From assembly GCF_030695525.1 (NCBI RefSeq), contig NZ_JAUYSS010000047.1, positions 207,898 through 271,897 on the forward strand: DNA of 64,000 bases, read 5' to 3'. The notes under the pieces are model-generated. The model worked only from the letters and a program-made list of their open reading frames with translations. It had not been told where the DNA came from and did not search any database. How positions within the stretch are numbered: position 1 is the first letter of the stretch; every line of letters begins with the position of its first letter. Source of the stretch: Daejeonella sp. Its GTDB lineage: Bacteria > Bacteroidota > Bacteroidia > Sphingobacteriales > Sphingobacteriaceae. The position numbers and the translations under genes were made by a program. Positions 1 through 9,804 of the stretch are shown here, piece by piece.

Positions 1-1500
1 ATGGATGGATATCGCTGTTTTACCTGGAACAGAAAATATTTCCCTGATCCGGCAAGGATGATGAAGGAATTGGCTGACGATGGGTTCAAGACAGTGGTTA
101 TCATAGATCCTGGAATCAGGGTTGATGAAAACTACAGGATTTTTAAAGAAGGAAAGCAAAATAATTATTTCTGCAGGCGTTGTGATGATTACTTTATGGA
201 AGGGCATGTTTGGCCAGGTAGATGTCAGTTCCCTGATTTTACAAACCCTAAAGTTCGGGAATGGTGGGGAGGCTTGTTTAAGGAGCTGGTTGATGCAGGT
301 GTAGCCGGTGTATGGAACGATATGAATGAACCTGCTGTATTTGGATCAGGTACATTTCCGGTAGATGTACGCCATTATTATGATGGTTTTCATGGATCAC
401 ATCGCAAAGCCCATAATATTTATGGCATGCAGATGGTACGTTCCACTTATGAAGGCCTTAAAAAACTGCAAAAGAATAAAAGGCCATTTACTATAACCAG
501 GGCAGGTTATTCAGGGGTTCAGCGCTATGCTACTGTATGGACCGGCGATAATGTAGCTTCATGGGAGCATCTTAAAATTGGCATTGTGCAGTGTCAGAGG
601 TTATCTGTTTCCGGAATTTCCTTTTGCGGGACTGATATTGGAGGGTTCAGCGGTGAGCCTGATGGTGAGTTGTTTACACGATGGATACAGATGGGAGTAT
701 TTTCACCGTTTATGCGCGCTCACTCAGCAGGAGATACGGCAGAGCGCGAGCCATGGAGTTTTGGACAGGAGTATGAAGATATTAACCGTAAATTTATTGA
801 ACTCAGGTACAGATTGCTTCCTTACATTTACTCGGCTTTCTGGGAGCATCACAGGCATAGTTTCCCTATTCTCAGACCATTGGTCATGCAGGAACAGGAC
901 AATGTTTTGACTCACAGCATTCAGGATATATTTACTTTTGGAGACAAAATATTAGTCGCTCCGGTTAGTGATCAGGGTGCAACAAGTAAAAATGTGTATT
1001 TACCTGCTGGTAAATGGTATGATTACTGGACACATGAACCTTTCGAAGGCGGGCAGGAACATCTGGTATCAGCACCTATAGATTCAATGCCGATTTTTGT
1101 AAAGGCAGGCTCTGTTATTCCGGAATCACCCTTAATGCAGTATGTAGGTGAGTATGAGGTTGATGAGCTGATCTTTCAGATTTATTACTCAGACTATGAA
1201 GTGAATTCTTTTTATTTTGAGGATCACGACGATACATTTGCCTTCGAGCAGAATATCTACCTGGAGAAAAAGTATGTTGTGAACGGTGATTTCCAATCCA
1301 TGACTATTGTACAAACTATAGAGGGTTTATACACCCCTCGTTATGAAACCTATGACTTGAAAATTATCGGCTTGCCATTTACCCCTTCGAAGGTTTTGAT
1401 CGACGGAAGGGAATTTGCTGATAATCTTGAATTTGATGATCTGAAGCGGGTTAGAATAAAGTCAAGTAAGAATTTCAGGAGAATAGAAATCCTGGCCTGA
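1..1500 (+). CDS. GH31 alpha-glucosidase, 5'-truncated by window edge
   Basis: Glycoside hydrolase family 31 enzyme that releases glucose from alpha-glucosides such as malto-oligosaccharides. Seen: WNDMNEP at residues 105-111 of the visible part, with D107 as predicted nucleophile, and WTGDN at 180-184 with D183 as predicted acid/base by comparison with YicI-type enzymes. GTDIGGF follows, then a beta-sandwich-like C-terminus. Family members are usually 700-800 residues and the visible 499 begin at MDGYRCFTW, which is internal in the family, so the ATG at base 1 is probably not the real start. The N-terminal beta-sandwich lies outside the window. It is co-directional with glgB 48 bp downstream, suggesting a starch/glycogen unit. 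Exact substrate is not determinable. Confidence 0.9.
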   Translation: MDGYRCFTWNRKYFPDPARMMKELADDGFKTVVIIDPGIRVDENYRIFKEGKQNNYFCRRCDDYFMEGHVWPGRCQFPDFTNPKVREWWGGLFKELVDAGVAGVWNDMNEPAVFGSGTFPVDVRHYYDGFHGSHRKAHNIYGMQMVRSTYEGLKKLQKNKRPFTITRAGYSGVQRYATVWTGDNVASWEHLKIGIVQCQRLSVSGISFCGTDIGGFSGEPDGELFTRWIQMGVFSPFMRAHSAGDTAEREPWSFGQEYEDINRKFIELRYRLLPYIYSAFWEHHRHSFPILRPLVMQEQDNVLTHSIQDIFTFGDKILVAPVSDQGATSKNVYLPAGKWYDYWTHEPFEGGQEHLVSAPIDSMPIFVKAGSVIPESPLMQYVGEYEVDELIFQIYYSDYEVNSFYFEDHDDTFAFEQNIYLEKKYVVNGDFQSMTIVQTIEGLYTPRYETYDLKIIGLPFTPSKVLIDGREFADNLEFDDLKRVRIKSSKNFRRIEILA

Positions 1501-1548
1501 TCTATAATGAAATAATTCCTACATTCATGTATTGACTTCAACCTTATT

Positions 1549-3504
1549 ATGGCAAAAAAAGCTAATGCCATTCAGGCTATAAATAAAGAATCTGTATCCA
1601 CAGACTCATGGTATTCCCGTTTTTCAGATTTTGATATCAGCCTGTTCAGATCAGGCAAGCATTACAGATTATATGAGAAATTTGGTTCTCATGTTGTTGA
1701 GCATGCTGGAGTTTCGGGTACTTATTTTGCAGTTTGGGTTCCAAATGCCCGGCAGGTCTTCGTAGAAGGGAATTTTAACGGCTGGAATAAAGCTTCGCAT
1801 CCCATGCAGGTCAGATGGGATGAATCCGGTATATGGGAAATTTTTATTCCTGGAATCGGAACGGGTGAAGTATACAAGTATTATATACAGTCAAATTCAG
1901 GTGAGAGCCTGGAGAAAGCAGATCCCTTCGCATTAAGATGGGAGGAACCTCCATCTACAGCTTCCATTGTCTGGGATACCTGGTACGAGTGGAAAGATGC
2001 TGATTGGATGAAATCAAGGTATGCAATTAATGCCCTGAATAAACCCATGTCAGTGTATGAAATGCATTTTGGATCATGGGCCCGAAGTCCTGAATCGCCC
2101 GATGAGTTTTTAAGCTATCGCCAAATGGCAGCTAAGCTTATTCCATACCTTTTGGAAACAGGATTCACCCATGTAGAATTTTTGCCTTTAATGGAACATC
2201 CGTTCTATCCATCATGGGGTTATCAGATTACCGGATATTTTGCGGCCACATCAAGATATGGAACACCCCAGGATCTGATGTTTTTGATTGAACAATTACA
2301 CATTGCTGGCATAGGAGTGATTCTAGATTGGGTGCCTTCCCATTTTCCGGGTGATGCGCATGGCCTTTATCGCTTCGATGGAACTCATTTATATGAGCAT
2401 GAAGATATGAAGAAGGGCTTTCATCCCGACTGGAAATCTTATATATTCAACTATGGCAGGAATGAAGTTAAGTCATTTCTCATAAGTAATGCTATTTTCT
2501 GGCTTGACCGTTATCATGCAGATGGCTTGCGTGTAGATGCTGTAGCATCGATGTTATACCTTGATTATTCCAGAAAGGAAGGTGAATGGGCCCCCAATGA
2601 TTTGGGTGGTCGTGAAAATTTGGAGGCAATAGCTTTTATCAGGGAATTTAATGAGGCTGTTTATTTCAATTTCCCTGATGTTCAGACTATTGCAGAAGAG
2701 TCTACTGCATTTAGCGGTGTTAGCAGGCCTACTTTTGTAGGCGGATTGGGTTTTGGGATGAAATGGATGATGGGCTGGATGCATGATACCCTCGATTATT
2801 TTGGGAAGGATCCAGTCCATAGGAAATACAAGCACCAGGGGATAACCTTTAGTACTGTTTATGCATTTACTGAGAATTTTATGCTTCCCTTTTCACATGA
2901 TGAGGTAGTTCATGGCAAGGGTTCATTATTGGACAGGATGCCTGGTGATGAGTGGCAGAAGTTTGCCAATCTGAGGCTTTTATATCTGTACATGTTTACA
3001 CACCCAGGTACAAAATGCCTTTTTATGGGTTGTGAGTTTGCACAATCTGCTGAATGGAATTTTAATCAATCGCTCGACTGGCATTTGCTTGAATATGCTC
3101 CTCATCAGGGCATTAAAGAGACAGTTACTGCACTTAATAAGTTATACCGATCAGAACCTGCCTTATATGATAAGAGTTTTGAGTCTGCCGGTTTTGAATG
3201 GATTGAGGGTGGTGATGCCGAAAATTCAGTTCTTGTTTATTCAAGAAAGGGCAATGATTCATCTGACGAACTTCTGATTGTTTTGAATATGACTCCGGTG
3301 CCAAGGAAGGCTTGGCGTATCGGACTTCCTGCGGAGGGCCGGTGGAAGATAATATTGAATTCGGATGATTCACACTTATATGGCTCCGGTTTATTTAAGG
3401 ATCAAAATGTAATATCTGAAGAGATTTTTTGGCATGGAAAAGCCCAATCAGGACTAATGAACCTGCCGCCTTTGGCTGGTCTGGTTTTGAAAAGGGTTAA
3501 TTAA
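1549..3504 (+). CDS. glgB: 1,4-alpha-glucan branching enzyme
   Basis: GH13 branching enzyme that forms alpha-1,6 branches in glycogen, cytoplasmic. The 651-aa protein has a CBM48-type N-terminal module (about 50-135, VFVEGNFNGWN) and a GH13 barrel from about 150. Catalytic residues visible: D330 in GLRVDAVASM (nucleophile), E383 in IAEEST (acid/base) and D451 in SHDEVVHG (transition-state stabiliser). Length and the HDEVVHGK signature fit GlgB rather than an amylase or debranching enzyme. ATG at 1549 follows the GH31 stop by 48 bp. No other glg genes are visible, so the polymer could be made elsewhere. Ends 15 bp from a convergent gene with no clear terminator. Confidence 0.92.
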   Translation: MAKKANAIQAINKESVSTDSWYSRFSDFDISLFRSGKHYRLYEKFGSHVVEHAGVSGTYFAVWVPNARQVFVEGNFNGWNKASHPMQVRWDESGIWEIFIPGIGTGEVYKYYIQSNSGESLEKADPFALRWEEPPSTASIVWDTWYEWKDADWMKSRYAINALNKPMSVYEMHFGSWARSPESPDEFLSYRQMAAKLIPYLLETGFTHVEFLPLMEHPFYPSWGYQITGYFAATSRYGTPQDLMFLIEQLHIAGIGVILDWVPSHFPGDAHGLYRFDGTHLYEHEDMKKGFHPDWKSYIFNYGRNEVKSFLISNAIFWLDRYHADGLRVDAVASMLYLDYSRKEGEWAPNDLGGRENLEAIAFIREFNEAVYFNFPDVQTIAEESTAFSGVSRPTFVGGLGFGMKWMMGWMHDTLDYFGKDPVHRKYKHQGITFSTVYAFTENFMLPFSHDEVVHGKGSLLDRMPGDEWQKFANLRLLYLYMFTHPGTKCLFMGCEFAQSAEWNFNQSLDWHLLEYAPHQGIKETVTALNKLYRSEPALYDKSFESAGFEWIEGGDAENSVLVYSRKGNDSSDELLIVLNMTPVPRKAWRIGLPAEGRWKIILNSDDSHLYGSGLFKDQNVISEEIFWHGKAQSGLMNLPPLAGLVLKRVN

Positions 3505-3519
3505 GAATTGAGGATCTTT

Positions 3520-4488
3520 TTATTTGAGTTTTCCGGTTACCCGATCCATCATCTCCATCACAATTAGTGCCTCTGAAGCGGAACATGGATTTGGACCCTT
3601 GTCCAGGAAATAATTCACAACCTGTTCAATCATAGGTTGTTGAACATGTTGAATTGGAGGGAAATGAAGGTCTGTGGTTTGCCCTTCCAGTGTCAACCGG
3701 CATCCATCTGTAAAGATCGGGAATTGTAGAATTCCTTTTGTTCCTTTAATTTCACATAGATCACATTCCATATCTGTTGTAACAGTATAATCCCATATTC
3801 CATTGAAGGGCACATGATTTCCGAAAATAATATCTGCAGTCACATAATCATCTGCCTGATAATTCTTCCCCCGGTTAGATGAACTTCCGCTTACTGATAT
3901 AGGTTTGCCGAAAAAGTAAAGCATCAGATCCAATTGGTGAGGGGCAAGGTCATGAAATAAACCACCACCTGAAATCAAGGGGTTTACTCTCCAGCTATCT
4001 GCTACACCTGGAGTAGGAGCCTGGAATAATTTGATTTCTGCGGATAAGATATCACCCAGGGTATTATTTTGAATCAGCCTACGGATTTCTAAAAATCTGG
4101 GTTGAGCTCTGCGGTAATGTGCGATGCTGAGCTTACATGAGTATTCTTCAGATGCTTCCAGCATTCTTTGGGCTTCAGAAGAATTCAGAGCCATTGGTTT
4201 TTCAACATAAACTGGTTTGCCGGCTTTAAAAGCGGCAATAGTGTATTGCTCGTGTGAATCGGGAGGGGTAGCAATGTAAATGGCATTGATGTCCTGATCA
4301 TTTATCAGAGCATCAGCGTCAGAGTACCATTTATTTATATGGTGTCTTTTGGCATAGTCTTCCGCCAGTGTTTTATCACGGCGCATAACAGCATCCAATG
4401 AAGAATTCGGAACTTTGTTAAATGCTGGTCCACTTTTAACTTCAGTTACATTGCCGCAGCCGATTATACCCCAAACGATTTGATCCAT
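3520..4488 (-). CDS. Gfo/Idh/MocA family NAD(P)-dependent oxidoreductase
   Basis: Predicted cytoplasmic sugar or polyol dehydrogenase of the Gfo/Idh/MocA superfamily. The 322-aa protein has an N-terminal Rossmann fold with GIIGCGNV (residues 7-14), the family EKP motif at 96-98 (VYVEKPMAL) and a C-terminal alpha/beta substrate domain with GGGLFHDLAPHQLD, where the histidines are typical active-site residues. Substrate cannot be read from sequence. No signal peptide, unlike secreted Tat-type members. Located downstream of GAPDH on the same strand, but separated from it by a terminator and a palindrome, so probably its own transcription unit. Confidence 0.85.
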   Translation of the reverse strand: MDQIVWGIIGCGNVTEVKSGPAFNKVPNSSLDAVMRRDKTLAEDYAKRHHINKWYSDADALINDQDINAIYIATPPDSHEQYTIAAFKAGKPVYVEKPMALNSSEAQRMLEASEEYSCKLSIAHYRRAQPRFLEIRRLIQNNTLGDILSAEIKLFQAPTPGVADSWRVNPLISGGGLFHDLAPHQLDLMLYFFGKPISVSGSSSNRGKNYQADDYVTADIIFGNHVPFNGIWDYTVTTDMECDLCEIKGTKGILQFPIFTDGCRLTLEGQTTDLHFPPIQHVQQPMIEQVVNYFLDKGPNPCSASEALIVMEMMDRVTGKLK

Positions 4489-4497
4489 TTTTTCCCT

Positions 4498-4530
4498 AAC
4501 GCTGACAGGGTTTTAAACCCTGTCAGCGTT
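4498..4530. repeat. 33-bp perfect palindrome, CTGACAGGG family
   Basis: Two 16-nt arms (AACGCTGACAGGGTTT and its complement) around a single central base, ending 9 bp upstream of the Gfo/Idh start codon. The core is shared with the 44-bp palindrome at 13997-14040, while the outer arms differ. Probably a dispersed palindromic element; a cruciform or transcript hairpin is possible. Confidence 0.85.
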
Positions 4531-4600
4531 ACGAAAATAATTATTTATATTGAAAAAATCTGTAGGCGCTTAATATCAATTAGTAATCGGTATCGCACAA

Positions 4601-4634
4601 AATAAAAAACCCTGCTTTTAACATATAGCAGGGT
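4601..4634 (-). terminator. Rho-independent terminator of GAPDH
   Basis: On the minus strand a 7-bp stem ACCCTGC/GCAGGGT (4628-4634 with 4609-4615) closes a 12-nt loop and is followed by a T-rich run (TTTTTTATTTT). It lies 29 bp past the GAPDH stop codon and fits an intrinsic terminator. Confidence 0.85.
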
Positions 4635-4662
4635 CAAGTTAGGTTAGAAAGTTATTCAAATA

Positions 4663-5718
<1,056 letters not shown>

Positions 5719-5866
5719 TCATGATTTGATATACATAACCCTGCGGGTACCGTATAATCAACATAGTTTCATCTTTGATTGTTTTAGCGTTTGTGAATCC
5801 ACCTGGAAATAACAGGTTTTGAAAATGCTTTAATTGTTGTAATATCCGCATATTCAGGATTAATTA

Positions 5867-6715
5867 TTAATTTTTATTCGAGTAATATTTTAATAAATTA
5901 TATATAGGTTCTTTAATAACGGAGCTGATTATCAAGTTATTGTTTTGGGCCGCTTCATGCAGGTAATCCTCAAATCCCGCCGCTATTGTTCCAATCATGT
6001 GAAATGGAACATTTGGGTATTGTAGTTTAAGAGGCATAAAGTAGGTTTTGAAATAAGTGTCAAAACCGGTTATTACCAGTTCTTTCACAAAGTTATCCTC
6101 TCTATTTTCCATTAGAAAATCAGCGAAGGAGCTCAGGAATAATGAGGTTTGGGCTTGTCTGTATACTTTGTCGAGTATCTGAGTTCTGTCGAGGTCAAAT
6201 TTCTTTTTGAATTTGAATTCGAATTCATCAGGAAGAAGATCATTTAAATATGACTTAAGCAATTTGCGTCCCAACCAGTTGGAAGATCCTTCATCTCCTA
6301 ATATGTATCCCAGGCCGTAATTATTCTCTATTATTTTTTTACCATCAAAGTAAGCAGCATTCGAACCACTTCCCATTATTCCCAGTATTCCGGGTTCATC
6401 CCCGCTTGCCGCAAGTGCCGCTGCTTTCAGGTCATGGTCTACAATAACCTTACTGAATCTGAAGAAACGGCTTAGGGCATTCGCTACAATTTCCCTGCGC
6501 TCATTTGATGATGCACCTGCCCCGAAAAAATAAACCCATTTAATTTTCTCGGCATTGTTTATTAAGTGGATATTCTTATTGAGGAATTGTGTAATATAGT
6601 TTTCATCATTAAAAAACGGATTGATTCCAGGGGTCTTGAATTCTGAAATTGTCTTCCCTTTTTCAGCCAGTTTCCAATCGGCATGCTTTGATCCACTATA
6701 AACTACTGCAATCAT
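5867..6715 (-). CDS. BadF/BadG-type kinase homologue with degenerate phosphate-1 motif
   Basis: 282-aa protein of the ASKHA-fold BadF/BadG/N-acetylglucosamine kinase-like family. It aligns without gaps at its N-terminus to the paralogue at 26709-27605, but the phosphate-1 loop differs: D6-G-G-S-T-K-T in the paralogue is Y6-S-G-S-K-H-A here, so the conserved Asp and the Thr-Lys-Thr are gone. The phosphate-2 and adenosine regions remain (GSGSNAAYFDG near 115-125; GYILGDEGSSNWLGRKLL at 136-153). It may be a pseudokinase or sugar/nucleotide sensor; weak or altered kinase activity is the alternative. It begins 3 bp after the pfkA stop, so the two are almost certainly cotranscribed. Confidence 0.8.
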   Translation of the reverse strand: MIAVVYSGSKHADWKLAEKGKTISEFKTPGINPFFNDENYITQFLNKNIHLINNAEKIKWVYFFGAGASSNERREIVANALSRFFRFSKVIVDHDLKAAALAASGDEPGILGIMGSGSNAAYFDGKKIIENNYGLGYILGDEGSSNWLGRKLLKSYLNDLLPDEFEFKFKKKFDLDRTQILDKVYRQAQTSLFLSSFADFLMENREDNFVKELVITGFDTYFKTYFMPLKLQYPNVPFHMIGTIAAGFEDYLHEAAQNNNLIISSVIKEPIYNLLKYYSNKN

Positions 6716-6718
6716 ATA

Positions 6719-7702
6719 TCAAATAGATAATACATTCACCATTTCCATTAAATCCTCCTCAAGTTTAAAATGAGTGAAATTTAATGCTTCCCCGAGGGGT
6801 GTCATCACAACTGAATTTCCCCGCAGTCCCACCATTTTCCGGTTATTTCCAGCGATCAACCCTTTGACTGCTGCAAAGCCTAAGCGACTGGCCAGAACCC
6901 GGTCAAAACTGCTCGGACTGCCCCCGCGTTGCAAGTGCCCTAATATAGTGACTTTGACGTCGTAAAAATCAAATTTTTCTGTAACACGTTTAGCAAGCTG
7001 ATAGGCACCACCACTTTTATCTCCTTCGGCTACTATCACAATACTGGATGTTTTTTTGTTTCTGGCATCGAGCGATAACTTTTCGATGAGTTCATCAATA
7101 GCAGTTTCACGTTCTGGTAAAAGAACAGCCTCAGCTCCCCCCGCAATTCCTGAGCGTAAAGCAATGCACCCTGAATCGCGCCCCATTACCTCTACAAAAA
7201 ACAACCGGTTATGAGATGCAGCCGTATCTCTGATCTTGTCAATGGCTTCAATAACCGTATTGGTTGCAGTATCGAACCCAAGGGTGAAATCAGAACCATA
7301 AAGATCATTGTCTATTGTTCCGGGAATACACATGATGGGTATACCGAACCGTGTAGAAAGACGTTCTGCACCTCTGGCTGTTCCATCACCCCCTATCGCA
7401 ATAAGGGCATCAATGCCGTGTGCTTTCAGGTTATTATATGCCTTTTCTGTTCCCTCATCAGTAATAAATTCTGTGCAACGTGCTGTTTTTAGGATGGTTC
7501 CCCCCAAATGGATAATATTGCCTACTGAGCGGGCGTCCATGTCCCAGAAATCACTTTCTAACATTCCCTGATATCCCTTTCGGATTCCTACTACCGCAAG
7601 CCCCATGAATACCGAGGTACGCACAACCGCTCTGATGCATGCATTCATACCGGGTGCATCACCTCCCGAAGTAAATACGCCTATTTTTCTTATTCCCGAC
7701 AA
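6719..7702 (-). CDS. pfkA: ATP-dependent 6-phosphofructokinase
   Basis: Phosphorylates fructose-6-phosphate in glycolysis. The 327-aa protein shows FTSGGDAPGMN (10-20), GGDGTARGA (104-112) and PGTIDND (127-133) with D131 as catalytic base. G107 and G128 occupy the two positions that carry Asp and Lys in PPi-dependent enzymes, so ATP is the expected donor. FVEVMGRDSG follows. The start is TTG at 7702: an in-frame stop lies just two codons upstream and the next ATG is inside the SGGDAPGMN motif. Operonic with the BadF-like gene 3 bp downstream and divergent from a NUDIX-type regulator. Confidence 0.95.
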   Translation of the reverse strand: MSGIRKIGVFTSGGDAPGMNACIRAVVRTSVFMGLAVVGIRKGYQGMLESDFWDMDARSVGNIIHLGGTILKTARCTEFITDEGTEKAYNNLKAHGIDALIAIGGDGTARGAERLSTRFGIPIMCIPGTIDNDLYGSDFTLGFDTATNTVIEAIDKIRDTAASHNRLFFVEVMGRDSGCIALRSGIAGGAEAVLLPERETAIDELIEKLSLDARNKKTSSIVIVAEGDKSGGAYQLAKRVTEKFDFYDVKVTILGHLQRGGSPSSFDRVLASRLGFAAVKGLIAGNNRKMVGLRGNSVVMTPLGEALNFTHFKLEEDLMEMVNVLSI

Positions 7703-7736
7703 ATCTGATTATCTATATATATATGCGAATATAATG

Positions 7737-7762
7737 TGTATTTTTTACACTAAGTAATATTT
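7737..7762. promoter_or_regulatory. Candidate operator shared with the glutamate dehydrogenase promoter
   Basis: Lies between divergent pfkA and the NUDIX-type regulator. It includes the inverted repeat GTGTA-N5-TACAC (7736-7750) and continues into ACACTAAGTAAT. 22 of 26 positions match 30176-30201 upstream of glutamate dehydrogenase, including a 13-nt exact run. Plausibly the binding site of the adjacent regulator; this is inference. Confidence 0.45.
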
Positions 7763-7822
7763 GAATATTTTTTCACACTTTAATGACTAAACCTTATATA
7801 TTTAGTTTTTAAATTTTGCATT

Positions 7823-8518
7823 TTGGGAACAATCCTGCCTAAGTTCGATTCAGTTTTTTCAATTGATTGTGTAATATTTGGTTTTGATGAAGGGGAATTG
7901 AAGATTCTTCTGATTGAACGAAATGAAGAACCGTTCAAAAACTGGTGGGCATTGCCCGGATATATTGTAGAGCAGGATGAAAGTATTGACCATGCAGCTG
8001 AACGTATTCTTTATGAACTAACAGGGCTAAGGGGAATCTATATGGATCAGTTTTACACCTTTGGGGATGTAAACCGGCACCCCCAGGGAAGGGTAATTAC
8101 AGTTGCCTATTATGCAATGATTAGATTAAGTGGAAGTAAGGAGCTTAAACCCGTCAGTAATTATGCATCTAAAGCAGTTTGGATTCCGGTAAATGATTTG
8201 CCAAAACTGGCCTTTGACCATGAGAAGATCTTTTCCAAAGGTTTTGAAAAAATCAGACACAAAATTAGTTATCAGCCCATCGCATTCGAATTGCTACCTG
8301 AGAAATTTACTCTGACCCAGCTTCAGCATCTCTATGAAGTAATACTAAATAAGAAGCTGGATAAACGGAATTTCAGAAAAAAGATGCTTAATTATGGTAT
8401 TCTCAAAGAGCTTGATGAGAAGCAGAAAGGTGTATCCTACAGAGCAGCTAAACTCTATAAATTTGATAAACGAAAATATACCAAACTGTTCCAGAAGGAA
8501 ATTACGTTTGGTAAGTGA
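7823..8518 (+). CDS. NUDIX-fold transcriptional regulator with C-terminal winged helix
   Basis: 231-aa protein with an N-terminal Nudix domain (about 10-140) and a C-terminal winged-helix-like region (about 160-231), the architecture of NrtR-like and Bacteroidota AraR-like sugar regulators. The Nudix box is degenerate: E53, R61, E65 and G68 are kept, but the glycine at 47 is Tyr and the two partner Glu positions are I62 and L66 (RILYEL instead of REUXEE). That argues for ligand sensing rather than hydrolysis. The apparent start is TTG at 7823; no ATG is available nearby. Divergent from pfkA, so it may control glycolytic genes. The ligand is unknown. Confidence 0.8.
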   Translation: MGTILPKFDSVFSIDCVIFGFDEGELKILLIERNEEPFKNWWALPGYIVEQDESIDHAAERILYELTGLRGIYMDQFYTFGDVNRHPQGRVITVAYYAMIRLSGSKELKPVSNYASKAVWIPVNDLPKLAFDHEKIFSKGFEKIRHKISYQPIAFELLPEKFTLTQLQHLYEVILNKKLDKRNFRKKMLNYGILKELDEKQKGVSYRAAKLYKFDKRKYTKLFQKEITFGK

Positions 8519-8552
8519 TTGCGGATCGGAGTCCGCAATGCCAGGGGGGGGG
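8518..8552. repeat. Palindromic hairpin (TTGCGGA family) plus G9 tract
   Basis: An 8-bp stem ATTGCGGA/TCCGCAAT with a 6-nt loop begins on the last base of the NUDIX gene stop codon and is followed by nine consecutive G residues (8544-8552). The palindrome belongs to the same family as the units at 27562-27699. The G-run could be length-variable, but it lies in a convergent spacer outside coding sequence. Confidence 0.75.
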
Positions 8553-8559
8553 TATTTAA

Positions 8560-9606
8560 TCAGGGTTTTTGCGAAAAATGTTTCGGGATTTTATTATTTA
8601 CAAGCTTAAACCATAAAGGTGGAATCAGGGCTGGTAAGATCATACTCGCATATCCGCCGGGAAGAACCGGACTATCAGGATACGACAAAAGTTGATTAAA
8701 TGGTTTTGACGCATGAAAATGATGGTCTGAATGTCGGCTGAGGTCGATGAGCAGAAAACGACTGATTAGTTTATCACTTTGCCAGGAATGTTTTTCATTC
8801 ACGCGTTCATTGTCCATCCTGCTCAAACCATAGTGTTCAATGTAGTTTGTATATTCCAGTAAAAGATTTGCAAAAATGGCCTGAAGCACAAGCGCAGCGG
8901 ATACTTCCCAACCCCAAACAATCATACTAAGTAACAGGATGCCAAGGTAGCCTGATATACAACTAATCAGGTAATTGTTAAATCCGTATGGATTAAGTTT
9001 ATTTATTTTACAGCGCTGTATTTCCATTTGCATGGATTGATTCATTTGTCCGCTAATGGATCGTCCAACAAAATGATAATAGTTCTCCCCAAATTTTGCC
9101 GTTACCGGATCCTGGTCAGTACCAACGTATTTATGGTGAATACGCAGGTGATGTATATAGAAATAGGGGTTGAAAACTGTGAATAAAAGAAAGCGACCTG
9201 CAAAATTCCAAATCTTGTGCTTTCTGTGAATCAATTCATGAGCTACAACAATTGCCAGAGTACCTGAGGAGCCTCCCGTTGAAAGTGCAGCAGTAATTAT
9301 CCAGTAACCACTGATAATTCCTGTTGAAATTCCATAAATAAGACTTAAAAGTGCTGAAATTTGACCTGCAACCGATAAAAACATTAAGGTGTCAGGAAGT
9401 TCATCCTCTATCCAATCATCGTTTGTATGGTCTTCCGGAAGCAATATCTCAGCAATTCCAAGTACAATAAAAGAGAAGGTAAAATTCAAAAGTGTAAACC
9501 ATCCGCCCGAAAGATTTCCAAATATGACCAGTATAACCGGAATCAGATTTAAAAAATATTTCCAGTTTCTGAATGATCTGCCAGTTCTCTTAACTTTAGT
9601 ATGCAT
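8560..9606 (-). CDS. AlkB-like membrane di-iron fatty-acid desaturase/hydroxylase family protein
   Basis: 348-aa integral membrane protein with several hydrophobic segments (about 15-55, 75-120, 135-150, 215-255, 322-337). The histidine motifs of alkane 1-monooxygenases are visible: HELIHRKH (123-130), HHLRIHH (152-158), NYIEHYGL (254-261) and RHSDHHFH (291-298). NYxEHYGL is typical of AlkB rather than of acyl-lipid desaturases. Expected to use O2 and two irons on a terminal methyl or alkyl substrate. No rubredoxin gene is adjacent and substrate is unknown. ATG at 9606. A short DoxX-like remnant lies just upstream on the same strand. Confidence 0.85.
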   Translation of the reverse strand: MHTKVKRTGRSFRNWKYFLNLIPVILVIFGNLSGGWFTLLNFTFSFIVLGIAEILLPEDHTNDDWIEDELPDTLMFLSVAGQISALLSLIYGISTGIISGYWIITAALSTGGSSGTLAIVVAHELIHRKHKIWNFAGRFLLFTVFNPYFYIHHLRIHHKYVGTDQDPVTAKFGENYYHFVGRSISGQMNQSMQMEIQRCKINKLNPYGFNNYLISCISGYLGILLLSMIVWGWEVSAALVLQAIFANLLLEYTNYIEHYGLSRMDNERVNEKHSWQSDKLISRFLLIDLSRHSDHHFHASKPFNQLLSYPDSPVLPGGYASMILPALIPPLWFKLVNNKIPKHFSQKP

Positions 9607-9635
9607 TTTTTGATTTTAGGGTTTGGCAGTAAATA

Positions 9636-9749
9636 TCAAAAAATAAATCCCTGAATCTTATCAGCTGACATCAGATGAATTATGCCTAATACTGCAAATG
9701 GGATTGCAAATATTACTCTTAATAAAACGTGTGACAGAATTTGATTCAT
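9636..9749 (-). pseudogene. Possible DoxX-like N-terminal fragment (37 codons)
   Basis: A 37-codon frame from ATG at 9749 starts MNQILSHVLLRVIFAIPF and continues into LGIIHLMSADKIQG before a stop. This looks like the first transmembrane helix and loop of DoxX-family proteins, which are about 120-150 aa. Only 29 bp separate its stop from the next gene, so the rest is missing rather than frameshifted. It may be a decayed gene or a genuine small membrane peptide. Confidence 0.35.
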
Positions 9750-9804
9750 TTTTTTAGGATAAGGTTTAGAATTTAATTCATTTCTATACCCAATTTACTA
9801 ATTA

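Noticed and set aside
5801-5822. ACCTG/CAGGT hairpin downstream of the BadF-like gene as terminator
   Set aside because: Only five base pairs and no T-run on the minus strand.
7756-7769. AATATT-TG-AATATT palindrome in the pfkA promoter region
   Set aside because: Pure AT sequence of this length is expected by chance in such spacers and has no counterpart at the gdhA promoter.
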